Shown piece after piece: positions 37,605-46,066 of a stretch of 64,000 bases of DNA. The notes below the pieces were generated by a model. That model saw only the letters and a list, made by a program, of their open reading frames with translations. It was not told the origin of the DNA and searched no databases. The position numbers and the translations under genes were made by a program. Position 1 is the first letter of the stretch. Each line of letters opens with the position of its first letter. The DNA is from Nocardioides jejuensis (lineage in GTDB: Bacteria; Actinomycetota; Actinomycetes; Propionibacteriales; Nocardioidaceae): contig NZ_SJZJ01000023.1 of assembly GCF_004337475.1 (NCBI RefSeq), positions 1 through 64,000 on the forward strand, written 5' to 3'.

Positions 37605-37973
37605 TCAGTCAGAGGACAGGGCGCGGAGGTGTCCGCGCCGCGCCGTCTCGCGCATGCCGCCGTCCGCGAGGCGCGGGTGCACCGGCTCCGGCGGGGCGAT
37701 CGGGCGGGCAGCCTCACGCACGGCGTCCGCCAGGGCGAGCAGGTCGTCGGTCGACGGACCGGCCATGGACGGGTCGGCAGCGAGGCGCAGGACCTCCCAG
37801 CCGCGCGGCGCCGAGAGGCGCTCGCTGTGGAACTCGCACAGGTCGTACGCATGCGGCTCGGCGTGGATCGCGAGCGGGCCGACGACCGCGGTCTGGTCGG
37901 CGTAGACGTAGGTCAGCGTCATCACGGCCGGACGGCCGCAAGCAGTCTTCGAACAACGACGGGCTGAACTCAC
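37605..37973 (-). CDS. DUF3499 family protein
   Basis: A 122-residue protein of the DUF3499 family. It begins VSSARRCSKTACGRPAVMTL with a Cys-x4-Cys pair and later has LCEFHSERL, so a small zinc site with Cys/His ligands is likely. Conserved blocks TYVYADQTAVVGPLA and PHAYDLCEFH identify the family. The function is unknown; it accompanies manB and whiB in actinobacteria (Rv3258c position). Start GTG 37973 is chosen from TAGCGT 7 nt upstream and the N-terminal cysteine motif, which later starts would lose. Confidence 0.88.
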   Translation of the reverse strand: MSSARRCSKTACGRPAVMTLTYVYADQTAVVGPLAIHAEPHAYDLCEFHSERLSAPRGWEVLRLAADPSMAGPSTDDLLALADAVREAARPIAPPEPVHPRLADGGMRETARRGHLRALSSD

Positions 37974-37980
37974 GGAGCAG

Positions 37981-37986
37981 ACGCTA
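37981..37986 (-). promoter_or_regulatory. Leaderless -10 (TAGCGT)
   Basis: TAGCGT on the minus strand, 7 nt before the GTG at 37973. Confidence 0.5.
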
Positions 37987-38024
37987 CCGCCCGATTCCTC
38001 CGCTCTGGCTGAGGCTCGCCCAGA

Positions 38025-38030
38025 TAGGGT
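38025..38030 (+). promoter_or_regulatory. Leaderless -10 (TAGGGT)
   Basis: TAGGGT, 6 nt before the GTG at 38037. Confidence 0.5.
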
Positions 38031-38036
38031 GCGGCC

Positions 38037-38483
38037 GTGGCTACGAGACATCGTCGGGACCGGCGCGGACGCGGCATGCGCGGCCCCGGCGTCCTGCCCG
38101 CGTGGGCCGGCGGTGTGCGCTCGATCCCGGCGCGGCCAACGCGCCGTGAGCGGTTCGACGACCTGGTGCTCGCGATCGCCGATGCGATCGACGCCCGGTG
38201 GCAGCGCGAGCTGCAGGCCGTCGGCACCCTCGAGTACGCCGTGGAGGACACGCCGCTCCTGCCCGAGGGCTGGGCGCACGACACCACTCCCCTCGCCTCG
38301 ATGGTCCGGGGCGGCCCGGGACGGCCGCACCGCCTGGTCCTCTTCCGGCGTCCGATCGAGCACCGTGCTCCCGAGCGCGAGGACCTCGAGGCCCTCGTTC
38401 TCACGCTAGTGGTCGAAAACGTCGCCGAGCTCCTCGACCTGCCGGCCGAGGACATCGACCCGCGCTACCAGCCCGGCGACTGA
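38037..38483 (+). CDS. Metallopeptidase-family-like protein lacking HExxH
   Basis: A 148-residue protein similar to the actinobacterial metallopeptidase family (Rv3259 position). It has a basic N-terminus RDRRGRGMRGP, the core RRERFDDLVLAIADAI and a C-terminal helix ending LPAEDIDPRYQPGD. In true minimal zincins of this fold the helix bears HExxH; here the matching segment reads VVENVAELLDL, so the zinc ligands are gone and proteolysis is unlikely. Leaderless GTG start. Divergent from the DUF3499 gene. The stop codon sits in an 11-bp tandem repeat. Confidence 0.75.
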   Translation: MATRHRRDRRGRGMRGPGVLPAWAGGVRSIPARPTRRERFDDLVLAIADAIDARWQRELQAVGTLEYAVEDTPLLPEGWAHDTTPLASMVRGGPGRPHRLVLFRRPIEHRAPEREDLEALVLTLVVENVAELLDLPAEDIDPRYQPGD

Positions 38484-38501
38484 CCCGCGACTGACCCGCG
38501 A
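38476..38501. repeat. 11-bp tandem repeat spanning a stop codon
   Basis: Two full copies of GACTGACCCGC (38476-38486, 38487-38497) and a partial third. The stop codon of the metallopeptidase-like gene is inside the first copy. Confidence 0.8.
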
Positions 38502-39887
38502 CTAGCGCGGCGGCCAGGCCGGACGGACCGCAGGCACCAGCAGCTCGGTGGCGACGGCGCGGAGCGGCAGGAGTGCGGCGCCGTCCTTCGTCTGCGTGCG
38601 AACGACGGCGGCGACCGGTGCGTCCGCGTCGAGCGTGACCAGGTGCGCGTGCTTGGGAGCAGGAACCGCGAGCGTGGTGCCGGCGTTCAGCTGGACCGTC
38701 GTCTCCTGGCCGCTGTCCCACCGGACGGTGACCTTGCCTCCGGTCTCCCCCGCGGTGAGGACGAGGGTCGGCGCCCCGACGTCGGGCACGACGGAGGAGA
38801 GCAGACCGGTGCGCAGCTGGATGGCCGGGTGGTGGACCAGGTCGCCGGCCACGGTGGCGCGCAGCCCCGCTGCGACCGGGACGGTGGAGCGCACGATCAG
38901 CGAGGTGTCCTCGCTCCCGGTGACCTTCGCGAGCGCCTTGGTCAGGTCCGTCACGACGACCCGCCCTGCGGGGACCCGGATCTCGGCGACTCCGCTCGGG
39001 GCGAACGTGCTGCGCCCGCCAGCGATCGCGAGCGTCACCTGTGCCTCGCTGTGACCGGGGTTGACCAGCGTCAGCACGCGCGACGACGCCTTCCTGGTCA
39101 GGCCGGGCAGGACCTGGACGAGCGACGGCGACGCGCCGGCCGGCAGCGCATCCGTGCGGAGCGCCTCGCCGACCTTGCCGAACTCGTCACGCACGGACGC
39201 CGCCAGGCGTCCACGCGAGACGACGACCCGGACGGCCAGCTCGTGGGCGTCGGGAGCCAGCGACTCGAGGGCGAGCGTCGACACCTTCCCGCCGCTGATG
39301 GTCAGCCCACGCGACTCGATGTCCTGCAGCTCGCCGTCGGTCGACCAGATCGTGATGTCGGCGACCGCCGGGCCGCCGTCGGGGTTGGCCAGGGTCAGCG
39401 TCGACAGGTGCGAAGCACCCGACCCCGCGCCCACGAACCAGCGGACGCCACCCGGCGCCGCACACTCACGTGCGGACGGTCGCGGCTCGCCGAGCCGTGC
39501 CCCGGTGAGCCCGGGAGCCAGGCCACCCTCGGCGTGCAGGAGCACGCCCTCCGGCGAGTCGATCGTGCGACTGCCACCGACCTGCAGCGGCACCGCGGTC
39601 CGCGTGGAGGTGCCGGGCCTGCGCTGCGTGAGGGACCCTGCGTCCGTGCTGGTCGAGGCCGAGGCGATCCGGATCGAGCCGCGGTCGGACGCCGGGCAGA
39701 ACAGGTCGGCCGACGTCAACGCGTGCGTCGTCGGCTCGTAGCGCGCGGTGTCGTGCTGCGTGTCGGCGGGAGCCTGGACGAGGAGCGCGAGCAGCGTGAT
39801 CGCGGGCGCGCCAACGGCGATCGCGGTGGCCGGACGGACCTTGCGGGCGTTGCTCAGGGCAACGCGACGGCCGGGGAAGTCGTTCAC
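38502..39887 (-). CDS. DUF5719 family exported protein
   Basis: A 461-residue protein with an N-terminal membrane helix (ATAIAVGAPAITLLALLVQ, residues 20-38) and a large extracytoplasmic region made of beta-sandwich-like repeats, such as LSTLTLANPDGGPAVADITIW and RVLTLVNPGHSEAQVTLAI. The pattern fits DUF5719, which follows a large membrane glycosyltransferase in actinobacteria. The start GTG overlaps that gene's stop by 4 nt. Function unknown; a partner of the glycosyltransferase in wall glycan assembly is an inference from context. Confidence 0.82.
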   Translation of the reverse strand: MNDFPGRRVALSNARKVRPATAIAVGAPAITLLALLVQAPADTQHDTARYEPTTHALTSADLFCPASDRGSIRIASASTSTDAGSLTQRRPGTSTRTAVPLQVGGSRTIDSPEGVLLHAEGGLAPGLTGARLGEPRPSARECAAPGGVRWFVGAGSGASHLSTLTLANPDGGPAVADITIWSTDGELQDIESRGLTISGGKVSTLALESLAPDAHELAVRVVVSRGRLAASVRDEFGKVGEALRTDALPAGASPSLVQVLPGLTRKASSRVLTLVNPGHSEAQVTLAIAGGRSTFAPSGVAEIRVPAGRVVVTDLTKALAKVTGSEDTSLIVRSTVPVAAGLRATVAGDLVHHPAIQLRTGLLSSVVPDVGAPTLVLTAGETGGKVTVRWDSGQETTVQLNAGTTLAVPAPKHAHLVTLDADAPVAAVVRTQTKDGAALLPLRAVATELLVPAVRPAWPPR

Positions 39888-42700
39888 GCGTCCTCCTCCT
39901 GTCGCGTCGGGCCACACAGGACGGCGACGACGAGAATCGCCAGGAGCTGGAGGGTCACCAGCACCCGGTGCCACCACGGGTCCTGGCCCGCCACCGCGTC
40001 ACCCGCGGCGGACTTCTCCAGCTGCCAGGCGCGCGTGCGCGGGTCGGGCGCGCTCGCCTGGGTCAGGCCGTCGGCTGCGTCGAGCCCGGCGGCGACCTGG
40101 GCCGAGGCGGGCGTCGGCAGCAGGACGTAGTCGATGCCCTCGGCCGTCAAGGTGTCGAGGATCTGCGGCGTGGCACGGGAGACGAGCGAGCGGACCGCCC
40201 GGTCGAGGCGCTGGTCAGGGCCGGTCAGCGCGAGGACCTCGTCCTCACCGAGCGTGATCCCGGAGCCACGGTGGACCTCCCAGGTGATCCCCTTGTGGGC
40301 GTCGCCGCGGATCACCAGGACACCGTGCCCGCGTCCTTCGTCGGCCGCCTGCACCATGTACGCCGGGACGTCGGTGCCCGGGGGCCGGTCCAGCTCGTTG
40401 TCGCCGTCGAAGGCCCACCAGCCGAGGCCGACGACCGGCCCGAGGACCGCGACGAGCGCGATCAGGCCACCCACAACGAACCGCCAGTCCTGCGAGTGGA
40501 CGCCGGTGCGCTTCGGGCGCAGGCCCTGGGCAGCCAGGACGGCGGCGCACACGAGCGCGCCCTGGATCACCACGACGAGGAAGCCGAGGCCCGGCCGGAC
40601 CGGACCGGCCGGCAGCGAAACCGTGACGTGGCTGAGGATCGCGGCCACCACGGCGGCGACGGCCACGAGGATCCAGCAGGCCAGCACGGGCACACGGGTG
40701 CGTGCCCGGACGAGCGCCGCCAGACCGGGCACGAGCAGCAGGAGCCCGGCCCAGATCGGCGCGCCCAGGCCACCGACCCGGCCGGAGATGAGGTCGATCG
40801 CGGCCGGCGTCGGCGAGAGCCGACCGGCCTCGAGGAAGAGCGCCGCCGGGTCGTGGCCGATCATGCCCACCGCGCCCGGCAGCATGAGCGCCGCCGGGAC
40901 CAGGAGCACGACGACGAGCGGGAGCCAGACGTCACGCGACGCGACGACGTCGCGCGCCAGGAGGAAGCCCAGGCCGAGGAGCACGGCGACGCCGAGCAGC
41001 GCGACCAGCCAGGCGGACGGCGTGAACGCCGTGAGCAGCGCGAGCATCGCGCCACCGCGCCAGGCGGCACGCCAGCGACGGTCGGCCGAGGTCTCGAAGA
41101 GACCGGTCACGACGTGGGCGAACCACGGCAGCAGCACGGCCGAGGCGACGATGCCGAAACGGCCCTGGCCCCACGCGCCCGAGGCGACGGGGACAGCGGC
41201 GTAGGCGATGGCGCCCCAGACCGCGACCGTGGTGTCGACGCGCCCGGTGACCAGCTCACAGACCGCACGGAGGAAGCGCCACGCTCCCCAGCCGGCGAAC
41301 GGCACGGCGATCAGGAAGAGCACCGAGACGGCGACCGTCGGCGAGCCGAACAGCAGGGTCGCCACGAGCGCGAGCGGCAGGACGTAACCCGGCGCTGGCG
41401 CATCGGTGCCCTGACCGAGCTGGTGCCAGCCGTCGAGCGCGAGGTGCCACCAGTCGCCGGCCGCGGCGGGGGCCGGGCTCAGCGCGCCTCCGGCGATCGG
41501 CCCGAAGGCGACCCGTGCGGCCCAGAGGCCGAGGATCGCCGCTGCGGTGATCGCGAGGGCGAGCGGGCTGGTGAAGTAGCGGGCCACGAGGCCGGTGTCG
41601 TCGGCGAGCTCGTCCTCGTCGACGGGTGCGGGCGCGGGGAGGCCCAGGCGCTCGGCACGCGCGGCACGTCGGCGTTCGGCCGCGTCGCGACCCTGCAGCG
41701 CAACGGCGGACGCGAAGTCGGTGACGGTGTCGAGCCCGTGGCGATACGGCAACCACCACGGCGGCCGGAGCCCGGAGGTGGTGGCCACCGCAGCCGGGAG
41801 CTGTCGGCGGCGCCGGAGGATCGCCGGGAGATGACCGAGCGTGTTGAGCAGCGCCGCGAACTCGTCGCCGGCGTGGCCGGGCTGGCGCGCCAGGAGGTAG
41901 CCCAGCGCACGGAGCACGGTGCCGACGAGCAGGCGCAGGAGGCCGGGCAGGAACCACTTCTCGCGATTGACCAGCAGCGTGTAGAGCGCCGCCTCACGCT
42001 CGTAGCGGTGCGTGCGGGTCCGGCGTCCGGACAGCGCGCTCCGACGTACGCCGCGGTGGGCGGCCTCCGCGTGGAACACGACGGCCGAGGGCACCACGAC
42101 GGTGCGGAGACCGGCCCGCGCGGCCCGCCAGCCGAAGTCGATGTCGTTGCCGTAGAGCGGGAGGTGACGGTCGAAGCCGTCGAGAGACTCGAGCGCGTCG
42201 CGGCGTACGAGCATGCCGGCGGTGTTGACGGCGAGGACCTCACGGACCTTGTCGTGCTGACCCTGGTCGTACTCGCCACGCTCGAGGCCGGTCTCGCGCC
42301 GGCCGGTGGCCGAGAGCGACACACCGAGCTCGAGCAGGCGGGACAGCGAGGGCCACTCGCGGAGCTTCGGGCCGGCGATGGCGGCGTCGTGCCGGGTCGC
42401 GGTCGCGAGCAGCTCGGCCAGCGCGGTGGGCGCCGGGTTCGCGTCGTCGTGCAGGATCCAGACCCACTCGGTGGTGACCTCCGGAAGCAGCCGGGCGATC
42501 GCCTCCGGGAAGGAGCACTCCTCCTCGCGAACCGCGTCCGCGCCGAGGGCCTCGCGCAGGAGGTCGGCGGAGTCGTCGCTGCTGCCGGTGTCGATGGCCA
42601 GGACGTGGTCGGGCTGCCGGGTCTGGCCGGCCAGCCCCTCGAGGACGGCCGGAAGCCAGCGGGCTCCGTCGTGGCTGACCAGAAGGGCGGTGACTGTCAC
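39884..42700 (-). CDS. Large membrane glycosyltransferase (GT2 domain plus multi-TM region)
   Basis: A 938-residue protein. Residues 1-250 form a GT2 (GT-A fold) transferase: TVTALLVSHDGARWLPAVL at the start, the nucleotide-sugar motif WILHDDANP (DxD-like) near residue 95 and NDIDFGWRAARAG later. The remaining about 600 residues have more than ten hydrophobic helices and periplasmic loops. It probably adds a sugar to a lipid-linked or exported glycan; donor and acceptor are unknown. Leaderless GTG start. Followed by the coupled DUF5719 gene. Confidence 0.85.
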   Translation of the reverse strand: MTVTALLVSHDGARWLPAVLEGLAGQTRQPDHVLAIDTGSSDDSADLLREALGADAVREEECSFPEAIARLLPEVTTEWVWILHDDANPAPTALAELLATATRHDAAIAGPKLREWPSLSRLLELGVSLSATGRRETGLERGEYDQGQHDKVREVLAVNTAGMLVRRDALESLDGFDRHLPLYGNDIDFGWRAARAGLRTVVVPSAVVFHAEAAHRGVRRSALSGRRTRTHRYEREAALYTLLVNREKWFLPGLLRLLVGTVLRALGYLLARQPGHAGDEFAALLNTLGHLPAILRRRRQLPAAVATTSGLRPPWWLPYRHGLDTVTDFASAVALQGRDAAERRRAARAERLGLPAPAPVDEDELADDTGLVARYFTSPLALAITAAAILGLWAARVAFGPIAGGALSPAPAAAGDWWHLALDGWHQLGQGTDAPAPGYVLPLALVATLLFGSPTVAVSVLFLIAVPFAGWGAWRFLRAVCELVTGRVDTTVAVWGAIAYAAVPVASGAWGQGRFGIVASAVLLPWFAHVVTGLFETSADRRWRAAWRGGAMLALLTAFTPSAWLVALLGVAVLLGLGFLLARDVVASRDVWLPLVVVLLVPAALMLPGAVGMIGHDPAALFLEAGRLSPTPAAIDLISGRVGGLGAPIWAGLLLLVPGLAALVRARTRVPVLACWILVAVAAVVAAILSHVTVSLPAGPVRPGLGFLVVVIQGALVCAAVLAAQGLRPKRTGVHSQDWRFVVGGLIALVAVLGPVVGLGWWAFDGDNELDRPPGTDVPAYMVQAADEGRGHGVLVIRGDAHKGITWEVHRGSGITLGEDEVLALTGPDQRLDRAVRSLVSRATPQILDTLTAEGIDYVLLPTPASAQVAAGLDAADGLTQASAPDPRTRAWQLEKSAAGDAVAGQDPWWHRVLVTLQLLAILVVAVLCGPTRQEEDA

Positions 42701-42707
42701 GCAAGGG

Positions 42708-42713
42708 ACCCTA
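42708..42713 (-). promoter_or_regulatory. Leaderless -10 (TAGGGT)
   Basis: TAGGGT on the minus strand, 7 nt before the GTG at 42700. Confidence 0.5.
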
Positions 42714-42731
42714 ACGGGTGAAGGGGTGAGG

Positions 42732-42773
42732 GAGAACGCGAAGACGGGGGCCCGATGGACCCCCGTCGTTCTC
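42732..42773 (-). terminator. Terminator hairpin downstream of whiB
   Basis: GACGGGGG (42743-42750) pairs with CCCCCGTC (42760-42767), extended by GAGAAC/GTTCTC across a 5-nt bulge. It lies after the whiB stop at 42789 and before the glycosyltransferase promoter. Confidence 0.6.
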
Positions 42774-42788
42774 GATGATGACGCTGCT

Positions 42789-43043
42789 TCAGACTGCGCG
42801 CTTCTTCAGCTTGCGGCGCTCCCGCTCGGAGAGACCACCCCAGATGCCGAAGCGCTCGTCGTTGCCGAGTGCGTATTCGAGGCAGTCGCCCTGCACCTCG
42901 CAGGTGTGACAGACCTTCTTCGCCTCGCGGGTGGAACCACCCTTCTCCGGGAAGAACGCCTCCGGGTCGGTCTGCGCGCACAGAGCGCGCTCCTGCCACC
43001 CGATCTCCTCGACGTCGGAGTCAAGCAAGTACAGCTCACGCAT
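42789..43043 (-). CDS. whiB: WhiB family iron-sulfur transcription regulator
   Basis: An 84-residue Wbl protein. The four cluster ligands are Cys22, Cys45, Cys48 and Cys54 (C-x22-C-x2-C-x5-C), followed by the turn GIWGG and a basic C-terminus RERRKLKKRAV. Its position beside manB/manC matches Streptomyces WhiB and mycobacterial WhiB2, which control septation together with WhiA; this orthology is inferred from context and length. Start ATG 43043 is chosen because the family starts about 20 residues before Cys22. Promoter at 43143-43172 gives a leader of about 95 nt. Confidence 0.92.
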   Translation of the reverse strand: MRELYLLDSDVEEIGWQERALCAQTDPEAFFPEKGGSTREAKKVCHTCEVQGDCLEYALGNDERFGIWGGLSERERRKLKKRAV

Positions 43044-43142
43044 GGGAACCCCCTTTTGTGTCGACCCTGAAAACTGCTGGCCCCATGTGTCCCTTGGCCT
43101 GGTGTCCCACACAACTTCCCCGCTGTGAACGACACTATGGGA

Positions 43143-43172
43143 ATTACATGCCTGTCATGCACGGGAAGTCAA
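43143..43172 (-). promoter_or_regulatory. whiB promoter (TTGACT-N18-TGTAAT)
   Basis: On the minus strand the -35 TTGACT (43167-43172) and -10 TGTAAT (43143-43148) are separated by 18 nt, close to the housekeeping consensus. Confidence 0.5.
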
Positions 43173-43300
43173 GCCCGGTTCTGCTATACGTCCGTCCAGT
43201 GATTCGCGTCTCGGCCCCACCCGTAGACTCCCCTCGACTCCTGCGGCGGCACGTCGCGGACGACCGACGACTGACACCCTACGAAAGGTGCCGAAGAGCC

Positions 43301-44062
43301 GTGGCCAGCTCCTCCTCCGACCGACGCGCCGCTGTCGACAAGATCCGTCGCGACGCGAAGCGCAGCGACCAGCGTCAGGGTCGGGTCATCCTCACCGTCG
43401 CCGTCATGATCGCGCTCCTCATCGTGGGCGGCGCCGCCTTCAAGCCGGTCAAGGACTGGTGGGACCTGCGCTCGCTCAACGGCGTGCAGCTTGCGGACAT
43501 CGGCGCCAAGGCCAGCGTCTGCGGCCCGCGCTCGTTCAAGGCCGCCCAGGGCGACCAGAAGCACGTCGACCCCGGCACCTTCGTCGACTACTCCGCCGAG
43601 CCGTCGCCGCCGGCGTTCGGCGAGCACGAGCTGTACCCGGACACGATCCGCCGCAAGCTCTACACCGAGAAGGACCGCCCCCGCGTGGAGATGCTGGTCC
43701 ACAACCTCGAGCACGGCTACACGATCCTCTGGTACGACGACACGATCGCCAAGGACGGCAAGCAGATGGACGACCTCCGCGGCATCGCGGAGAAGTTCCA
43801 GGGCACCGATGACTTCCGCCTGAAGATCAAGCTCGTCCCGTGGCTCAAGGCCGACGGCAAGCCGTTCCCGGCGGGCCAGCACGTCGCGATCACGCACTGG
43901 GCGAAGAAGGTCGCCGACGAGGACGAGAAGATCGCTAAGGCCGCCAAGGTCACCGCCGAGGCCGGCGTGTGGGAGTACTGCAGCGCGGTCTCCGGCGACG
44001 CCCTGAAGAAGTTCATGACGGCGTACCCGTACTTCAACAGCCCGGAGCCCAGCGCCGCCTGA
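43301..44062 (+). CDS. DUF3105 family membrane-anchored protein
   Basis: A 253-residue protein with one membrane helix (VILTVAVMIALLIVGGAAF, residues 29-47) after a basic head, and an extracytoplasmic DUF3105 domain with the hallmark VHNLEHGYTILWY and the preceding HVDPGTFVDY block. The family is common in actinobacteria and has no known function; conserved His and Glu may bind metal. The GTG start at 43301 keeps a short positive N-terminus. Divergent from whiB, convergent with manC across the repeat cluster. Confidence 0.85.
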   Translation: MASSSSDRRAAVDKIRRDAKRSDQRQGRVILTVAVMIALLIVGGAAFKPVKDWWDLRSLNGVQLADIGAKASVCGPRSFKAAQGDQKHVDPGTFVDYSAEPSPPAFGEHELYPDTIRRKLYTEKDRPRVEMLVHNLEHGYTILWYDDTIAKDGKQMDDLRGIAEKFQGTDDFRLKIKLVPWLKADGKPFPAGQHVAITHWAKKVADEDEKIAKAAKVTAEAGVWEYCSAVSGDALKKFMTAYPYFNSPEPSAA

Positions 44063-44065
44063 TCC

Positions 44066-44187
44066 ACCGTCGAGACCCGGGTTTTGCCGTAGCGAAACCC
44101 GGGTTTTGCCGTCTCCAGACCCGGGTTTTGGCGGATGCGTTCACCAAAACCCGGGTCTCAAGGTGCCAAAACCCGGGTTTCGACGGT
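44066..44187. repeat. Five-copy ACCCGGGTTTT palindromic repeat cluster
   Basis: Three forward copies of ACCCGGGTTTT (44075-44085, 44097-44107, 44119-44129) and two inverted copies (44146-44156, 44168-44178) fill the gap between convergent genes. The outer arms 44066-44086 and 44167-44187 form a 21-bp stem with one G-T mismatch; the inner arms 44117-44131 and 44144-44158 form a perfect 15-bp stem with a 12-nt loop. Copy 2 is left unpaired. The cluster probably terminates both genes, but the multiplicity exceeds that need. Confidence 0.9.
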
Positions 44188-45272
44188 CAGACGAGGTCGG
44201 TGCGCCCGGCGTCCTTGAGCGCGCTGACGACCGCCTTGACGTCCTGCGCGTGATCCCGGCTCGCCACCAGCACGGCGTCCGGGGTATCCACCACGACGAT
44301 GTCGTCGAGGCCGAGCACGGCCACGAAGCGGCCCCCACCAGGGATGACCAGGCCCGAGGAGCTGCGCGCGTGGACCAGGCTCTCGTCACCGAGCACGGTC
44401 AGCGCGCCCGAGGAGGCGTCCGGGTCGAGCAGGTCGCCGAGCGAGGCGAAGTCGCCGATGTCCTCCCAGTCGAACGCTCCCGGCACGACGGCGATGCGCC
44501 CGGCCGCAGCAGCCGGCTCGGCGACCGCGTGGTCCAGGGCGATCTTCGGCAGCGTCGGCCACAGGCGAGCCATCGCCTCTTCTCCCCCGGCCGCGATCGC
44601 GCGGAGGTCCGCCGCAAAACCGGGATCGTTCTCCGCGAGGAGGTCGAGCAGCACCGTCGGGCGTACGACGAACATGCCGGCGTTCCACCGGTAGTCGCCG
44701 GAGTCGACGTACTGGGTCGCGACGGGAGCCGACGGCTTCTCGACGAACTCCTTCACGTGGAACGCCGGGACGTCCTCCATCGCCTCACCGACGTGGATGT
44801 AGCCGAAGCCGGTCGCGGCGTACGTCGGCTCGATGCCGAGCGTGACCAGCCAGCCCGCCTCGGCGGCCGCGATCGCGTCGCGCACGCACGCGCCGAACGC
44901 GGCGCCGTCCGGGATGACGTGGTCGGCGGCGAAGGAACCCATCACCGCGTCGGGGTCCTCGCGCTCCAGGAGAGCCGCAGCCAGGCCGATCGCGGCCATC
45001 GAGTCGCGCGGCGTCGGCTCGGCGAGGAGATGCGCGTCGGTGACGTCCGGGAGCTGACGGGCGACGGCGGGCAGGTGCGCGGCCCCGGTGACGACCAGGA
45101 TCCGGTCGTCGGCCAGCGGGCCGAGCCGGTCGACCGTGGCCTGCAGCAGCGAACGTCCCGAGCCGGTCAGGTCGTGCAGGAACTTGGGCGCTCCGGCGCG
45201 TGACAGCGGCCAGAGGCGGGTGCCTGCACCGCCGGCGGGGATGACGGCCCAGAAGTGGTCAACCGAAGTCAT
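44187..45272 (-). CDS. manC: Mannose-1-phosphate guanylyltransferase
   Basis: A 361-residue nucleotidyltransferase. The pyrophosphorylase signature PAGGAGTRLWPLSR is at residues 12-25, EPTPRDSMAAI and FAADHVIPD follow, and the sugar-binding lysine is in KEFVEKPSAP. It makes GDP-mannose from mannose-1-P and GTP. It is the short monofunctional form without the isomerase domain. The ATG has TAACCT 7 nt upstream. Its last codon touches the right arm of the repeat cluster. Confidence 0.94.
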   Translation of the reverse strand: MTSVDHFWAVIPAGGAGTRLWPLSRAGAPKFLHDLTGSGRSLLQATVDRLGPLADDRILVVTGAAHLPAVARQLPDVTDAHLLAEPTPRDSMAAIGLAAALLEREDPDAVMGSFAADHVIPDGAAFGACVRDAIAAAEAGWLVTLGIEPTYAATGFGYIHVGEAMEDVPAFHVKEFVEKPSAPVATQYVDSGDYRWNAGMFVVRPTVLLDLLAENDPGFAADLRAIAAGGEEAMARLWPTLPKIALDHAVAEPAAAAGRIAVVPGAFDWEDIGDFASLGDLLDPDASSGALTVLGDESLVHARSSSGLVIPGGGRFVAVLGLDDIVVVDTPDAVLVASRDHAQDVKAVVSALKDAGRTDLV

Positions 45273-45279
45273 GCAGCGA

Positions 45280-45285
45280 AGGTTA
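45280..45285 (-). promoter_or_regulatory. Leaderless -10 (TAACCT)
   Basis: TAACCT on the minus strand, 7 nt before the manC ATG at 45272. Confidence 0.5.
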
Positions 45286-45330
45286 GACGTCCCGGGTGTC
45301 CTCGGCGGTGTCGGTCCCCCGGCCGGTCCC

Positions 45331-45336
45331 TAGGCT
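45331..45336 (+). promoter_or_regulatory. Leaderless -10 (TAGGCT)
   Basis: TAGGCT, 6 nt before the ATG at 45343. Confidence 0.5.
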
Positions 45337-45342
45337 GGTGCC

Positions 45343-46062
45343 ATGAGCCCTGCTGCCCCGTCCACTTTCGCTGACCTGCTGGGCCGGATCCTCCGCGGGG
45401 AGCCGGGCCGTCCGCTGGTCACCTTCTACGACGACGCGACGGGCGAGCGCGCCGAGCTCAGCGGCACGACGTACGCCAACTGGGTCGCGAAGACCTCGTC
45501 ACTGCTGGTCGAGGAGCTCGACATCGAACGCGGCAGCCGCGTGCTCGTCGACCTGCCGACGCATTGGCTCACGCCCGTGATGATGGGTGCCCTCTGGAAT
45601 GTCGGGGCCGAGGTGACCAACGATCGCAGCGGCGCGGACCTCGTGGTCTGCGGCCCCCTCCGGAGCCGCCTGGAGACGTACGCCGACGGGCCGGCCCCCG
45701 TGCTCGCCTCCGCGCTGCTGCCGATGGGGGTGCGCTTCCGCGAGTCACTGCCGGCGGGCGTCCACGACTTCGGCATCGAGGTCTGGTCGCAGCCCGACGC
45801 GTTCGTCCCGTGGGACCCGGCCGACGGCAGCGAGACGCTCTGGCAGGGCTCGACGTGGGCCGACCTCACCACTCCCGGCACCTGGTCGGGTCAGCGGCTG
45901 CTGACCACGGTCAACCCGCTGGCCGACCCCGGCGTCCTGCTCCAGCCGCTGATGAGCGGCGGTTCGGTGGTGCTGTGGCGCAACCCCGACCCGACGCGGC
46001 TCGAGGTGCTCCGCAGTCAGGAACGCGTGACTGCGGAGCACCTCGTCGTCAAGGAGCCGTGA
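45343..46062 (+). CDS. TIGR03089 family protein (truncated acyl-adenylate synthetase fold)
   Basis: A 239-residue protein resembling only the N-terminal part of ANL acyl-CoA synthetases (LSGTTYANWVAKTSSLLVEE, then ALWNVGAEVTNDRSGADLV). It lacks the AMP-binding P-loop and the mobile C-terminal domain, as expected for TIGR03089, so adenylation is not expected. Function unknown; it is conserved in actinobacteria near manC and LCP genes. It ends 4 nt before the stop of the convergent amidase gene. Confidence 0.87.
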   Translation: MSPAAPSTFADLLGRILRGEPGRPLVTFYDDATGERAELSGTTYANWVAKTSSLLVEELDIERGSRVLVDLPTHWLTPVMMGALWNVGAEVTNDRSGADLVVCGPLRSRLETYADGPAPVLASALLPMGVRFRESLPAGVHDFGIEVWSQPDAFVPWDPADGSETLWQGSTWADLTTPGTWSGQRLLTTVNPLADPGVLLQPLMSGGSVVLWRNPDPTRLEVLRSQERVTAEHLVVKEP

Positions 46063-46066
46063 GCGC

